Assembly: GCA_013365365.1 (NCBI GenBank)
Contig: JABVXU010000010.1
Span: 248,001-312,000 of the forward strand
Source of the DNA: Cruorifilaria tuberocauda
Lineage: Eukaryota; Nematoda; Chromadorea; Rhabditida; Onchocercidae
Length of the DNA stretch: 64,000 bases
Reading direction: 5' to 3'
Positions 47,301-58,967 of the stretch are shown piece by piece. Position 1 is the stretch's first letter. Each line of letters begins with the position of its first letter. The notes below the pieces were generated by a model. The model saw only the letters and a list, made by a program, of their open reading frames with translations, made no database searches and was not told where the DNA came from. Position numbers and translations under genes: made by a program.

Positions 47301-49730
47301 ATGGCGGGCGTTGCCACCAATTCTCGTGATTTTATCGTTGCAACGAAATATAAACTAATCCGTAAAATAGGTTCTGGATCGTTTGGTGACATTTATTTGG
47401 CTATAAATATCACAAATGGTGAGGAAGTGGCTGTTAAAATGGAATCCAACAAGGTTATTTAAAATTATTCATATATATATTCATGATAGAAAATGAGAAC
47501 AATGATATCTTTCACAAAAATGTAGATTTCAAAGCAAGATTTCCGAAATTATGAATCCTTTATTTTCCAGGCCCGTCATCCGCAACTGCTTTACGAAAGC
47601 AAAGTGTACAAAATTCTGCAGGGTGGAGTTGGCATACCACACATACGATGGTCACCTCTTTCATTTTTAATATAGTCACATTAGGGATATTTTTATTTTT
47701 ACTAAATTCAAACATCAAAGGAATAAAAATGAAACCTTATATTACATACTTTTGTTTTATTTTCTTAAATAATTTTTCTTGAAATTTTATCAGTACTGTT
47801 AATTACTAGCTAATGAGATGGTGTTATCTTAATATTTTAGGGTATTTTTTACTCCCTTGAAAAAATATTTTTGTGTCTGGCAAAACATTTAGTAAAATTG
47901 GAATTAGTACTGTTGGAAACCAGTGCTACAAAAATGATTCAACCGTGATAATTTTTGTGATGCTTAAGGATCAGTGGAGTGAGGAAACACAAACAAAATC
48001 TATTTTATAAAGATGTAAAATAAAATTTGAGTGAAAACTCGATCATTTCCGCCTCGATGCTTCGATATTTTTATATTATGTTATTGAATTTTGAACCATG
48101 CTTTTATCAGCGTTTTTTAGGTATGGTACGGAACGGGAATACAATGTTCTGGTGATGGATTTATTAGGTCCTTCATTAGAGGATCTTTTTAACTTTTGCA
48201 GCCGTCGTTTTACTATGAAAACCGTGCTAATGCTAGCGGATCAAATGATTGGACGCATTGAATACGTCCATGTCAAAAACTTCATTCACAGGGATATAAA
48301 GGTAAATGAACGGAAAGAAGCGATCATTGCTGTCGAAATCCTGCTTTTTTTGCATTTTAAAGGGGCGGAACAATAACTTTTGGTTCATACTTATGAACTA
48401 TATTCCAGATGAGCAGAAGTATTCTAGAACGTTTTGTCCTAACATATAATTGCTAACTCACATATCTGTCAACATGGTGAAATATTGCCTAAGGTGGAAG
48501 TATAAGGTTGTAGATTGTTTAGTAGAAAGAATATTGATTTGAAACTAGCAATAATTGAAAAAAATTAAGCAGCTAACACTTTTCAGTCATTATATTTGTC
48601 AGTTATAAGTAATTTTGATTTGTGTGATTTCAGCCCGACAATTTCATGATGGGTATAGGACGACACTGCAACAAATTATTTTTGATTGATTTCGGTTTGG
48701 CTAAAAAATATCGTGACTCACGTACGCGAGCCCATATCCCGTATCGAGAGGATAAGGTATTTGCAGAATTGTGTTTGTGATGATACAGAGATTCTTTCTT
48801 GAAAATATTTGTTGAATAAGACTTTATTTTTCTATTATATTTTCTGTATAAAAAGAGAATAATTGAGAAAAATCATAAATTCAGAATTTAACGGGAACTG
48901 CTCGATACGCATCAATCAATGCACACTTGGGTATCGAGCAGTCACGACGAGATGATATGGAATCGCTTGGATATGTTCTAATGTATTTCAACAAGTTAGT
49001 TAAGATTGAAAATAATAGAATTTTCTTCATTTCCGAATCGAATTAGAAAAATTAGTTATTGAATTCTAAGATTTAAAAATTATTATTCTAGAGGAACACT
49101 TCCATGGCAAGGTTTGAAAGCTGCAACAAAAAAACAAAAGTATGAGAAAATCAGCGAGAAAAAAATGTCTACACCCGTTGAGGTAACTGTATAATGGTAT
49201 ATGTTCGATGAGTTATGCTGTTTCGGCATTTTTGATTTGATTGGATAAAGAGGTCTAAGTAATTTATGTATACTGTAGGTTCTCTGCAAAGGATTTCCGG
49301 CCGAATTTGCTATGTATTTAAATTATACTCGCGGTCTACGATTCGATGAAGCACCAGATTACATGTATTTGCGGCAGCTGTTCCGCATTCTGTTTAGAAC
49401 TTTGAATCATCAGGTAGTTTTTTCTTATAGTTGTCTTGTAAGTATATATAAATAAGTAACTACTTTTTCTGAGCTGTGATTTTGAATATTTCTCCTGTTT
49501 AGAAGTTCAATCATAAAGATAAGAAAACTATCTTTCTTATCCTTTTTTTGAAGAATAATATCATTACCTGACTGATTGAATGGAATGCAAAACGTCATTA
49601 TTTGCAGTATGACTATACATTTGATTGGACAATGTTGAAACAGAAAGCGGCGCAACATACAGCGGCAGCGCTTGCATTGGCTGGTTCGGGACAAGGTGGT
49701 GCGCAATCGGGCACTGCTCCAGGTGTCTAA
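47301..49730 (+). CDS. kin-19: Casein kinase 1 alpha (8 exons, 331 aa)
   Basis: Exons 47301-47453, 47571-47650, 48121-48301, 48634-48756, 48885-48994, 49092-49182, 49279-49413 and 49608-49730. This is the conserved orthologue of CSNK1A1/kin-19, a monomeric Ser/Thr kinase of the cytosol and nucleus that phosphorylates beta-catenin in Wnt signalling, among many substrates. All catalytic elements are present: GSGSFG (24-29), Lys46, HRDIKPDN (134-141, Asp136) and DFG (157-159). The CK1 signature segments [23 protein letters not shown] and [18 protein letters not shown] are essentially unchanged from animals in general. The C-terminal tail is short and Ala/Gly/Gln-rich ([13 protein letters not shown]). 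All introns have GT donors. It is the likely parent of the flanking paralogues. Confidence 0.96.
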
Positions 49731-51186
49731 CGTTAATTGCTAGAAGTATTACAATTACTACAAATGTTCAGTCATTGATTGGAAAGTGTTTTCACAGAAT
49801 TTTATTAAAATTTCATTTGGAATTTTATCATCATTCTCTTTTGATGTTTCGCATAGCAAAGAATCTGGATCATATCGGATGATTTTATAAAGAATCAATC
49901 TATCCAATAATTTAAAGAGCGCACTATTTTCAGAGAATTTAAATTCGTAAATTTGATTTCATGAATGTAATGATCATCAGACTTCCGTTGACTTAATGGA
50001 AGTGCTCTGACCAGTCATATGATAATTTTTTAAAATAGATATTTTGTATAAAGGCTCAAGTTCAAATCATATTTTCTGCATGCTTCAAGACAATGTTTTT
50101 GATTAAATGGATATTATACTTAAGCTCGAAATAAGTATTTAGTTATAAGTAAAAGATATTTTAGAGATTTTTTTATAAAATTGAGTTGAATTTGATCTTA
50201 AAAAATTTTAAGAATATTTAATAATGTATAGAACTTGTTGCTTCTATTGTATAACCAGATTCAAAAATTTTCATATTTTTATTCTTTTTCAAATTTTACT
50301 TGATCAGAGCGGATAATGTAGTCATTAAATTGCAGTCAGTTAAAATAATCAGAAATTGGCATTGAGATTGTTTTTTTATACATATGGGAGTTATTTATGT
50401 TTTTTTATTTAAAAAATACAGAAAACTTTGTTTGCTGTAATATATCATGATTGGATGGATCCACCAACATCCCTTCAATTTTTTTTTGATCGGATGATAA
50501 TGTCAATATGTGGAGAGTTTCATTAATTTACATATAAAGAATGTGAAATATAATTCATTTTTTTCTGTCATTTTTTCATACTAAAGCAATCGAGTTTAAG
50601 CGCATGCACTGTTATTTACTCAAATATCATGGTAGGTAAGATTAATATTGGAGTTATTCATTAGTTATATCTTGGCTCACACAGCAAATGGCGATAAGCA
50701 AAAAGTGTTGCGGCATTTTATAATGTTTGCAAAATGTTTAGAAAATTTCTAGGAATTATTGAATTTTGTCCAATTTGGCAAGTTCTGTCATGAATTATGA
50801 AGTTGAGAACATAGTCTTTGTACTTATCCAATTTCAGGAATTGATGTACTGATTATTGCTATAGAAATGATAGTTGTTTAGGGTTTATATGTTGTTCCGA
50901 GTACTTCCTTTAAGGAATTATTCGGAGCCAGTGAGTTGTATTTATCTATGGAACATTAAAAGATGAGTTACTATCATTTCCTGAATATGCAAATGCTTCA
51001 TGAGTGCAAGAGAGAGAGTTTTTATTGCAATAAAAAGAAGCTTCACTTATGAATTTTATCTGCCAGTTATTCTGGTGCGACATAAGGTTCATTGCATAAA
51101 GGTTAAATGAATCACTCAATATCGGAGTAATCATTGAAAAACCTTATTCACATGTTTTCAGTTATCAAATTTATTCATGACCTCTA
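49731..51186. other. Spacer between kin-19 and the third kinase gene
   Basis: 1.46 kb of AT-rich sequence, with no exon seen. The end (TGTTTTCAG at about 51160, then the ATG of the next gene) fits a trans-splice acceptor. Confidence 0.45.
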
Positions 51187-54100
51187 ATGAAAGTCAGCCA
51201 TAGAAATGATAATTTTTATGCGAGTTATGGAGAATGTTGCCTGCTGAATGAAAAAAGATCCGAGAAGATCTTTATTGCCATACGCCATTCAGATAACCAA
51301 TGTGTAGCCGTAAAATCGGAGCAAATTTTCAACGAAAAGCAGAGTAAATCAATAGATCAGGTAGTTAATAGCACTCGATTTTTATTTTTGTTTAAATTAG
51401 GAGTATAGTGCAAAGAAAAGATCTCAAAACTTACTCTCCAAAGCTCCACAAACGAATGTTAACCAATTGGCAGTGAGCAGAATGAAATTGCTCTAAATCA
51501 AGGTTTATTTTTATTGTAAAGTACAAATTAAATCGATTGATTCTACAAGATGATAAATTACTTAAACGTTTCAAAAATCCCGTCTCACATTTCGTGTATA
51601 CTGTTTGATGTTCATTGTGTTAAGAAAAACTTAGAATGATTGTTGACATGTAAATATATCGAATTGATAATCATATTGAAACAAATGGCTATGATATGTT
51701 GATCTCTTTTGGTGAGCTTCATGAGGCTACATTGAATACAAAATAATAATCATTAATAACTTTATGTTTCATCATAAAAACTTCAGTGAAAAATTAAGAA
51801 GATGCAATTGAGCTAAGCATAATAATTAATTTTAACTGTTTTAAAATTTCTGCCTGAAGGTCCTGTTATATGAAGATTGCAGGCAGTATTTGTTGTGGTG
51901 GGGAACATTTTTTTCTATAAGTGCTCCTACTGTTTTTAATTATCCTCTTGATTTTTATATTTATAGAATATTATGATCGTTAAATAGTAAGTTGAATTAA
52001 TTCCAAATATATACTAAATAAAAGTGGAAAATATAAAATTTATTTGAGCTAATTAAAATGCAGAATTGAAGAATTGATTATATTTTTATGATGTAAATAT
52101 ATTCACTAGGAAAATGATAGCGAATTACTGGCTAACATAAATATGTTGCTAGTTGAGGGGAACAATTAGTGGTTGTATCTCACTTAATAGCAATTGTTGA
52201 CTTCCTTAATATTTAAAAATTTTGAATTGTAAATACAATAGTGGTAATAGCTGTTCTTTGACTTTGAGAAACATTTGAATTACTTTTGGTTTTATGATTG
52301 AACTTTGTAATATACTAATAATTTACTTCCAAAGTTATATGTGTTATATCTTTTAATTTCGAATATAACTGCACTAATTAACAATAAATAGCAATTGTGA
52401 GATTAATATCTTTATCTGTTTTAACGAACATTTGAACTTTTCTTCATTTCTATTGATAATTTTAAATAGTGTCCGTAGGTATCGTTATCATTAAAACAAA
52501 ATTAAAGAAATGTTATTCTCAATACCAATGTTCATGAAATTGAAATAATTTAATGCGTACTTTAATGAGATGTCGAATTATGCTAAAATTTCAACCAGGT
52601 AGAACAGATTTCGCTCAACATTTTCTCTCATTTGCTTTCTATTTTAAAGCGATTTTTCATGATCAATCAATCATGAACAAAGTTCGGTATTTGAACTGTT
52701 TAATTAGTTATTCTGTAAAAGTCTATATTTCTGAAACATTATTAAATGTCAGTTCGCTCTTATCGTATTATATTACGCTATTTCTTTTCAAATGTATTGT
52801 AACTAATATTAACTTTTTTCTGCTTTCTTGATATTACTACTACAACTAATACCTAATCATTGTTACCAATTAATGCTTTTGAATGTTGTTAAGTAGAATT
52901 TTTATTGATCACAACTTTAATGAAAGTAATAAAAGTGAGATAAATACATCTATGACTTCCTTTTCTCCATATTACGATTGCAGTGGAATAAGAGAGACGA
53001 GAATAGCTTAGAACACGAGTATGCTGTTTATAGACATCTTCGCGGCAGAGGAGTACCACATGTTCACTGGTGAGAATTTCAATTTAAACAAGTTTCATTG
53101 TAAATATTCAATGCTACATTTCTTATCAATTTTTTCCCAAATAAATGCTTCGATTCAAGTGCTGAAATATCATTATATATAAAACTATACTTCTCACAAA
53201 TTTTGAGACAATTATTTTCTTATCATGGAAACGATAAATAGAATGTCTGTCAGAAGTGAAGTTTATCTTCTGGTCATCATAATCTGTGTTTAGATAGTGG
53301 CGGTCATTTAGCGATAAGTTCTGTTTTTTGTACGGTTAAGAAATTCATCATTTCTTTCCTTTACCGTATTTAGCGCTCTTTGTCTCCTAAAGCATATGCT
53401 AGCGACCAACATTTTATAGAAAGTATATCATGCACTGTAACGGAATCTCATATTAATATGGATAAAGGGCAAATGTTAGTTTCCTTTCATGTATGGAATA
53501 AAATATGCATATGGTGAAAAATAGCAATTAATTTTTTCAGGTTTGGAATCAAAGATGGATGCAAAACAATGGTCATGGACCTTATGGGTCCTGCATTAGA
53601 AGAGCTTTTTATTTATTGCAAGCGACGGTTTAGTATGAAAACAGTTTTAATGCTTGCTGATCAAATGTTGGATCGAATACAATGTATGCACGATGCAGGC
53701 TATATTCACGGCAATCTTACAGTATAACTTTTCTAATTTTAACAACTACTCTACTAAAAAAATCTTTTCTGTCCATATGCATTTGTCATGGAACCTATTG
53801 TTTCTGTCATTGACAAATGACAAATGAATCGAGCAATCTTTGCTGATCCAACGATTCTTTTATGGTTTTTAAAATTAATTCAGTTTAATTATACTTCTGC
53901 CACGGTCAACTAGATAATATTTATATTTATATTAATTTTAACAGGTTATTTATATAAAGTTAAGTATGACAGATTTTTTCAGTCAGATACTTTTGTGATG
54001 GGCATCAAAGAGAATATTGCTAAAGTTTATTTGGTGGATATGAAAATGGCATCGAAATATGTTAAAATATGTGGTAGATGTCGCAAACATATTCCATATA

Positions 54101-55028
54101 AAGAAAATATAGTAGGTTAATAGTTGTAACTCCTGTCGTAAAAGTTTTAAATGCCGTGTTCGTTTGATTCCGTGAATTCAATTGAAATTATTATACTCGA
54201 TAATTCCAGGAATTTTTCGGTTCACTTTGCTTCGCATCCCTTAATAAGCATTTGGGCACAGTTGCATCCAGACGGGATGATCTCGAATCCTGTGTATATA
54301 TAATCTTATATTTTCTCAAGTAAGCTAATGGATTTGAAGCGCTGGCGATTTTTTTCATTTTTTGTTTTTTTTTTATACGAAACCGTTTCAGAGGAAATTT
54401 GCCTTGGCAGATATGTGGAAAGTCAAATGAACTGAATGAGCAGGTTTTAGAAATCAAAGCATCAATTTCGACAGAGGTAGTTTTTACCTGACAATTTCTC
54501 CAACTTACTCTAGTGCCTGATGGTTAAATTTCTAATTGGTTATCTATAATACTCAAAAATTATCTTCACGATGTTCAGTTTATCTGTTTTTTGGAATCGA
54601 ATATTAAAAGTCATATTCGATTATTTCTCATCCTATTTATTCCAGGTTCTCTGTGATGGATTGCCTCCTCAGTTCACAACTGTACTCAACTACTGTCGTG
54701 TCTTAAAATTTGATGATGAACCTAATTATTTGTTTATTCGGCAACTATTTCGCGACTTATTCGAATCCTTAAGCTATAAAGTGCTGTTTGTTTTCAGCAG
54801 TTTACCTTTAATATTTTATTTGCTTCGCTTTTCAAAGGACTCGCACTGTAAAAAAATTATGGAAAATTAAGAATTTGAAACAAAGATTCTTAATATTTAT
54901 TAAATGGAAATTGAATTCTTGAACGATTGTTAGTGCACATCATTAGTTACCACTTTTTTCAGGAAGATTGGAATTTCGACTGGGTGTCACGTTATTATTC
55001 AAGAAGACAGCTAAACAAAACTTCTTGA
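51187..55028 (+). CDS. CK1-alpha-derived pseudokinase, paralogue C (8 exons, 321 aa)
   Basis: Exons 51187-51360, 52984-53069, 53541-53721, 53983-54111, 54210-54319, 54392-54476, 54646-54780 and 54963-55028 correspond one to one with those of kin-19; the phases are the same, and exons 3, 5 and 7 have identical lengths. The CK1 fold is still clear ([57 protein letters not shown]). The active site is gone: GSGSFG has become NEKRSEK (about 21-27), HRDIKPDN is HGNLTSDT (143-150), and DFG is DMK (166-168). Only the beta-3 lysine (VAVK, Lys43) remains. The frame is open throughout with canonical splice sites, so it looks like a functioning gene for a catalytically dead protein rather than a pseudogene. 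The role is unknown; decoy, scaffold or allosteric partner of kin-19 are possibilities. Confidence 0.85.
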
Positions 55029-56064
55029 ACTGCATATGTATTGTATTGAAATAACTTTATTTGCTCGAAATTTATAGCAAATTTCCTAGGCACATAATTA
55101 ATGTATTATATTAGCTGAGGTAATGCTTGACGAGGCAATTAGCTTTGATTAACATATAAGTTTGAAACTTTTCATGTATTCTTTAGGTTTTTGTGGTTTG
55201 TTTTATTAATCGAATATATTCAAATACATTGAATATATTTTAAAAATTTCACAAAATTTCTCAATCATGCAATATTTAGTTTATATCTAAAAATGAACTG
55301 TTATATAGTTTCTATTAGTTTCTATAGTTTTTCAATTGGAATTTAATCCGAGAGCGTTAGTTTCTCAAGATTGTGTTTTGATAGATGAAACGAAAAGAAT
55401 AATGAAGATTAAGCCGATATCTCAAATTACGTAAAAAATATGTTCATTCAAGGTATGAAGTCCAGACATATCTTTTAGACATTCTTTAGTCCCATCTCAA
55501 CGATTAAATTTATTATTTCGAGAGAAAAACTTCACAGTTTCAATAAAATTTAACACAATAAATAAAGCAACAACAAACCTGGGAAAAGAGGAAAGAACGT
55601 GGAGCATAAACATCCTCAAAAAATTTAGGAATGTAAATGTGGATTTTTTGTTTTTTCGTCGTTGTTGAAATGAATTAGGTATTAGTATGTATTAGATCAG
55701 TGAACCTACCTTGATTTTATCTTTTTTTCTTTTTGAAGTGTCTTTTGATAATGTAGTTTTTAATTTTGATCTTTCACTTTGTTGTCTTTTTATCAGATTC
55801 GATAGGGACAAAAAAATCATGATGAAAAACAGTTATAACTAAGAAATAATTTCAGTAAATTGCTTGAGACTTTGAATTAATCTTGATCTCAAAATTTTAG
55901 AGCTTTTGAAAGAAGTCTGCATCCTACAGTCTCTCAAAACATTAATACTTACAGTTGCTGTTACATTTACACCAACGCATATATCAATGTTGCAAATATT
56001 TTGTGATGAAATCGATTGTTGCTTTATTCTTGCATTCTTCAAATACATTTAAACGATTATTTCA
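55029..56064. other. Intergenic gap
   Basis: About 1 kb of AT-rich 3' flank. No gene, RNA or repeat could be supported. Confidence 0.45.
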
Positions 56065-56629
56065 TTACTGCTCCATATTTTTCTCAGTGAAAAATTGTCC
56101 TGAGTATTCTGGTTTACTTAAGAAAATTTTCGATGGCAGTAGCGTTTGCTTTGTTATATTTTCTGTAGCATCTTTCTGATATTATTTAAGATAACTGCTG
56201 CGAGCTTTCTGATTTCGTAGATTCTTTCTTCAATGTACCAGTACCGCTTTTTATGTCAAAATAACTAATTTAGCTGGCAATGGGATTTTCTTCGTAACCA
56301 AACTGAATACTACACAGAAACCAATTAGATTTGATTAAAGTAATGATACGCAATTAATCTTGAGTAGAAAGGTTGTGAAAGTTAAACGAGCCATACTTTA
56401 TGAGATAAATGATTTGCATGCATCTCAAAGCATCAATTCAACTTATTATATAAAAGATGCAAGAAATCTCGTTTTTTCTTAAACGTACTTTGAATTCTAA
56501 TATTGTTGAATCCGAAATGGAACAAACATCGCTCAGTACCGCATATTCTGGCTTTTCTGATTTTCTGATATTTCTGATATAAGCTCTGATGAAGATATTC
56601 TTTGCAGCATTAGAAGAGATGTGACTCAT
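56065..56629 (-). CDS. Candidate small gene (2 exons, 83 aa), unknown
   Basis: Exon 56489-56629 starts MSHISSNAAKNIF, a few bases after an ATCAG acceptor, and ends at a strong donor (AAA|GTACGT). Exon 56065-56175 follows an AATATCAG acceptor, continues in phase 0 (KDATENITKQ) and ends MEQ-TAA. The product is polar, with no signal peptide, membrane helix or motif. Good splice sites and matching phase are the only support; it could be chance in AT-rich DNA. Confidence 0.35.
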
Positions 56630-57617
56630 TTTGCTGATTTAATTTAATTCAAAGAAATTAACTGGATCATGCTAGTTATTGACAAAAATCGTGGGCTTGA
56701 AAAATTGAAATTAAAAAATCGGAAGTTATATTTCAATGAATGAGCAAACTTACGTCAGAGAGCAAATAAATGCTCATAAAAACGAATTAGATTGAACAAG
56801 TTAAATCATTTAATTCGTATATTTATTGTATTTATGCTTTAAATTACATATAAATTACATAAAATATCTCTAAACCTTTCAAAAGATATCAAATTGATAG
56901 AAAAAAGAAAACACCGAACATAATACTCATCAATAATGGCAATTCTTTTCATTTACTGATCAAAAAATGAAAACAATTTAGAGTATTTATTTATTCTTAC
57001 GTCATCGAATTAAGCTGTAAGAAGTTATCTTTTTCTATTTCACTTCAATTATCATTTTCAAATTGAAAAAAGTATTACGGTAGATATTGATGAAGTCGCA
57101 TTTATCATGTTGATGATGATATTTGTTCACTGATTTTTCTCTCTAGAAATATTGAAATAATTCATAACAGGTTTTTCGATAGTATTGCTAATAGTGCATT
57201 AAGAGCCAAATAACTCTGATCAAATTAATTTGCAATTATATTGAAGACCTAGGCTTTCATGATGGATGGAAATTCCTTAATTTTATTTCAATTTCTCAAC
57301 ATAACGAGATGTACTTTAAAAGCATTCAGAATTTATGGCAGGTTTCACTTGTACATTACTTGTACAAAAATTGTTGGTGCAAATTCATCGGTAGAAGAAT
57401 TTTCCAATCTATAAATAGAAATTCTATGTATCTTAATTTTCATGAATTCTAAATCACTTTTATAGTTTTGGATTTAAACAAATTAACCTGCGATGGCTCT
57501 CGTCTTGCGCGTCATCAAATTTCACGTTCTTCTCGCTGTTTTTTCTTGTTTCTTTAATGAATAATAATGCATGCGGATTGTTACATGAGAACTTCAAAAG
57601 TTATAATAAATATAACT

Positions 57618-57667
<50 letters not shown>

Positions 57668-57829
57668 GTATCAAATTAGTGTATTGAAGAGAAGAAAATT
57701 TAGGAATAAAAGTTAGCAGAGCAAGCACAGAATGAACTTTTAAAAAACATGAAATACAAAAGAGAGGAAAACATGAAATATAAAGGAGAGGAAAATACAA
57801 ATAGATGACATGAAATTCTTTTGATTTTA
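56630..57829. other. Intergenic gap with microsatellite
   Basis: 1.2 kb with no gene. It contains the TA repeat listed separately. Confidence 0.45.
57620..57671. repeat. TA dinucleotide microsatellite
   Basis: About 50 bp of near-perfect TATATA interrupted by single G bases (TATGTATA). Ordinary simple-sequence repeat; likely polymorphic in length. Confidence 0.95.
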
Positions 57830-58380
57830 ATGATGCAAAGTCGCATTATTCTGTTTGATAATGGAATGTTAGATAAGCCTTCGGATACAAATTCTGATAT
57901 CGAATGTATTCATTTATCAAAAAATTTTAGAAATCATATCAATTCTAATTCCAATACAATGTTTAAAAAATTGATATGGAATCGGAAATATTTTGAAGTT
58001 TTTAACTCTCAATACTTCTTTAAATACATTCAAAAAAAGGTTGTTTGTCATCACGTCTTCAATCTGTCAGAATTGGACTCTCTTCTTTCACTGCGAATCT
58101 TTTTCCAACAAATCGTTCCACTTCAGGTACGATATTGAACAATGTAAAATGTCCTGATTTCTTATCTTAACTTTGGCAAAATTTTTCGTTTTCTTCAGCA
58201 AACTATCAATCAAATTAATTTTTTTCTCTTCGTATAAAAATATTTCTCAGAACTAATTTTCACAAATATTACGAGTAGAAAGGAAGGAAGAATAGCAGTG
58301 ATTTCTTCCTGTTAATTATTTCCTTTCCAATAATTTCATTTCAGTTGGGAACAACGTACATTTGTATTCACATACAATGA
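57830..58380 (+). CDS. Candidate small gene (2 exons, 110 aa), unknown
   Basis: Exon 57830-58126 starts MMQSRIILFDNGMLDK and ends at a strong donor (CAG|GTACGA). Exon 58345-58380, after an ATTTCATTTCAG acceptor, joins in phase 0 and ends in TGA (LGTTYICIHIQ). The middle is aromatic and basic (FKKLIWNRKYFEVFNSQYFF), the end hydrophobic (LLSLRIFFQQIVPLQ). No known motif and no clear signal peptide. Support is the 99-codon open frame with good splice signals; orthologues would be needed to believe it. Confidence 0.35.
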
Positions 58381-58967
58381 AAACTATTCTAAACTTTGAA
58401 AAAAAATTGAAAGGTTGAAAGATGTTGGCCAAATGATCAGCAATAACTTGATCAATCAATTCGCGAATCATATGGAATGATTTAACAATTGGAATTATAT
58501 TTTTCTGTAATGAAGCTACTCAATTTCTGAATCTGTTTTTTCCATATGGCTATGAAGATGCAACAACGAATAATGAAATAAAAAGAGATAGAAGAGATCA
58601 CGTAAAATTGAAGACGTGAGTTCAGTTAGCAGCTCAAATTTTGTTTATTATATAAAAAAGAAATCAATTAAACATGGCAGCTTCATGGAATTCAACCGAA
58701 ACATACTCTCTGCAATCATCGGCTTGATATTCCTCGCAAATTAAAAGGAAATATAACAATAAAAATTATTGAAACACAAGAATTCGCAAAGTGACCCCGC
58801 GCGTTTCACTTAGAATTATCATTGGTCTGAAGGTTGATGGCGGGGTAACGTAAGAAGAACGAACGGTATTGCGGGAACGTAGAAATTGGGTTGGAGAATT
58901 CTTGAGTTCGTGGTTTGTACTGTGAGATATCTCACCTCAAGCTATTGCAGGGTTACCGGAGATTGTT
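58381..58967. promoter_or_regulatory. Upstream region of SMARCE1
   Basis: 587 bp; 58790-58890 is G+C-richer than the surroundings and probably part of the promoter. GCTATTGCAG 18 bases before the ATG is a likely trans-splice acceptor. No exon seen. Confidence 0.4.

Noticed and set aside
57620..57671. Possible CRISPR-like or origin repeat
   Set aside because: It is a plain TA dinucleotide microsatellite; there are no spacers, and the DNA is eukaryotic.
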